Positions 14,123 through 14,979 of a DNA stretch of 14,979 nt are shown here, in pieces. The DNA lies in NCBI GenBank assembly GCA_014359685.1, contig JACIYY010000048.1, forward strand, positions 1-14,979, read 5' to 3'. A program made the position numbers and the translations under genes. The number at the start of each line of letters is the position of its first letter. Position 1 is the first letter of the stretch. Origin of the DNA: Porphyrobacter sp. (GTDB taxonomy: Bacteria > Pseudomonadota > Alphaproteobacteria > Sphingomonadales > Sphingomonadaceae). The notes beneath the pieces are model-generated. The model was not told where the DNA came from and did no database searches. It saw nothing but the letters and a program-made list of their open reading frames with translations.

Positions 14123-14878
14123 ATGGATGCGCCGCCGGTGACCGGCTGGCGCTGGCTGGTGGTGGCGGCGCGCGCCACGGCGATCGTGCTGCTGTTCGCC
14201 GCCATCATCCCTGTCCACCTGCTGCTGACCCTGCTCGGCCGGCGCGCGGCGATCCCGCCGCTGTTCCTGCGCGGAATCGGCTGGCTGGCCGGGCTGCGGG
14301 TGCGGCGGCAGGGCGCTCCGGCCCCCGGCCCGCTGCTGCTGGTCGCCAATCACACCAGCTGGCTCGACATCCTCGCCCTCGCCGGCACCGCGCGCGCCGC
14401 CTTCGTCGCCAAGGGGACGCTGGCCGAGTTGCGCCCGCTCGCCTGGCTGTGCCGGCAGAACGACACGCTGTTCGTCGCGCGCGACCGGCGCGGCGGGGTC
14501 GACGGGCAGGTCGCGAGTTTGCGCGCGGCGCTCGCCCGGCGGCGGATGGCGGTGTTCCCCGAAGGGACCACCTCCGACGGGACGGTGGTGCTGCCGTTCA
14601 AGAGCGCGCTGCTCTCCGCCGCAGAGGGTGCGCCGGTCGCGGTGCAGCCGGTGGCGCTCGCCTATGATCAGCCGGCCGCGATCGCCTGGCACGGGGAGGA
14701 GACCGGCGCCGCCAATGTGCTGCGGGTGCTGGCGCGGCTGCGTCCGGTGCACCTCACCGTATCGTTCCTGCCGCCGCTGTCGGGGCCGGAGCGCGCCACC
14801 CGCAAGGCGATGGCCGCCGCCGCCCAGCGCCGCGTCGCGGCGGCGCTGGCCCTTCCCATGCCGCCCCCGATCGCGTAA
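14123..14878 (+). CDS. PlsC-type 1-acyl-glycerol-3-phosphate acyltransferase family protein
   Basis: Members transfer an acyl chain from acyl-ACP or acyl-CoA to lysophosphatidic acid or related lysolipids at the inner membrane. The 251-residue protein has an N-terminal membrane segment (about residues 14-40), the catalytic HX4D motif in NHTSWLD (H77, D82), and the substrate-binding FPEGTTSDG (145-153). It starts 16 bases after the Fur-family stop and runs to 11 bases before miaB, so it is probably cotranscribed with miaB. PlsC proper or an ornithine-lipid acyltransferase (OlsA-like) are both possible; phosphatidic acid synthesis is likelier from this context. Confidence 0.88.
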   Translation: MDAPPVTGWRWLVVAARATAIVLLFAAIIPVHLLLTLLGRRAAIPPLFLRGIGWLAGLRVRRQGAPAPGPLLLVANHTSWLDILALAGTARAAFVAKGTLAELRPLAWLCRQNDTLFVARDRRGGVDGQVASLRAALARRRMAVFPEGTTSDGTVVLPFKSALLSAAEGAPVAVQPVALAYDQPAAIAWHGEETGAANVLRVLARLRPVHLTVSFLPPLSGPERATRKAMAAAAQRRVAAALALPMPPPIA

Positions 14879-14889
14879 TCGCGCGCGCC

Positions 14890-14979
14890 ATGCCAACCAG
14901 CCGCCATCCTGCGCGTTTCCGGCCTGCGAGTTTCCGGGTCAAGAGCTACGGCTGCCAGATGAACGTCTATGACGGGGAA
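14890..14979 (+). CDS. miaB: tRNA-2-methylthio-N6-dimethylallyladenosine synthase MiaB, N-terminal 30 codons (cut by window edge)
   Basis: MiaB is a radical-SAM enzyme with two [4Fe-4S] clusters that adds a methylthio group to i6A37 of tRNA. From the ATG at 14890 the frame runs open to the window end. FRVKSYGCQMNVYDGE (residues 15-30) is the conserved start of the UPF0004 domain, and C22 in YGCQMN is the first ligand of its auxiliary cluster. The radical-SAM CxxxCxxC and TRAM domains lie beyond the window. Related methylthiotransferases (RimO, MtaB) share the fold, but SYGCQMN followed by YDGE fits MiaB best. No ribosome site is seen. Confidence 0.88.
   Translation, partial: MPTSRHPARFRPASFRVKSYGCQMNVYDGE

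Noticed and set aside
1..14979. tRNA, rRNA, prophage or CRISPR-Cas features
   Set aside because: I looked for tRNA-like cloverleaf segments, rRNA cores, regular repeat-spacer patterns and phage-type genes and saw none apart from the IS end at the left edge.

Overview
The window is very GC-rich DNA with strong GC bias at third codon positions, from an alphaproteobacterium. The set and order of genes on the right side (NFU-type NifU, RutE-like nitroreductase, tsaB, rimI, a Ros/MucR regulator, a Fur/Mur regulator, a PlsC-type acyltransferase, miaB) and the plant-type DAHP synthase point to the order Sphingomonadales (Sphingomonas / Novosphingobium / Erythrobacter relatives). That placement is inference from recalled synteny and family knowledge, not from a search. 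Most of the window looks chromosomal and housekeeping. The only mobile DNA is the cut-off end of an IS5-like element at the left edge.

Layout. Positions 1-10560 are read almost entirely on the minus strand. From the left edge these are the first 15 codons of an IS5-family transposase and the IS end, which abuts the stop codon of ilvE; ilvE (branched-chain aminotransferase); a 505-base gap (1226-1730) holding very small open frames, one with a perfect 14-base Shine-Dalgarno sequence, and strong hairpins; a Wzx-like flippase; a membrane-anchored retropepsin-like protease; egtD and egtB (ergothioneine synthesis, overlapping start and stop); a class II DAHP synthase; and a secreted M16 zinc protease. 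A 103-base divergent spacer (10561-10663) separates these from the plus-strand block: nifU-like, nitroreductase, tsaB, rimI, mucR, fur/mur, plsC-like, and the first 30 codons of miaB at the right edge.

How the genes work together. EgtD trimethylates histidine to hercynine and EgtB carries out the iron-dependent C-S bond formation of ergothioneine synthesis. The DAHP synthase starts aromatic amino-acid synthesis and IlvE ends branched-chain amino-acid synthesis. On the right, TsaB and MiaB both belong to pathways that modify tRNA base A37 (t6A and ms2i6A), and NFU-type proteins are known cluster donors for enzymes such as MiaB, so part of this block may form an A37 / Fe-S theme. MucR and the Fur/Mur protein are adjacent global regulators.

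Most worth a second look: the leader-like region between the flippase and ilvE; the MucR homologue, which has lost both histidines and the second cysteine of the classical Ros zinc finger; the AT-rich promoter and long 5'-UTR hairpin of mucR; and the IS end sitting on the ilvE stop codon. I found no convincing entirely new multi-gene system. The strongest candidate for something undescribed is the small-ORF / hairpin region at about 1370-1662.
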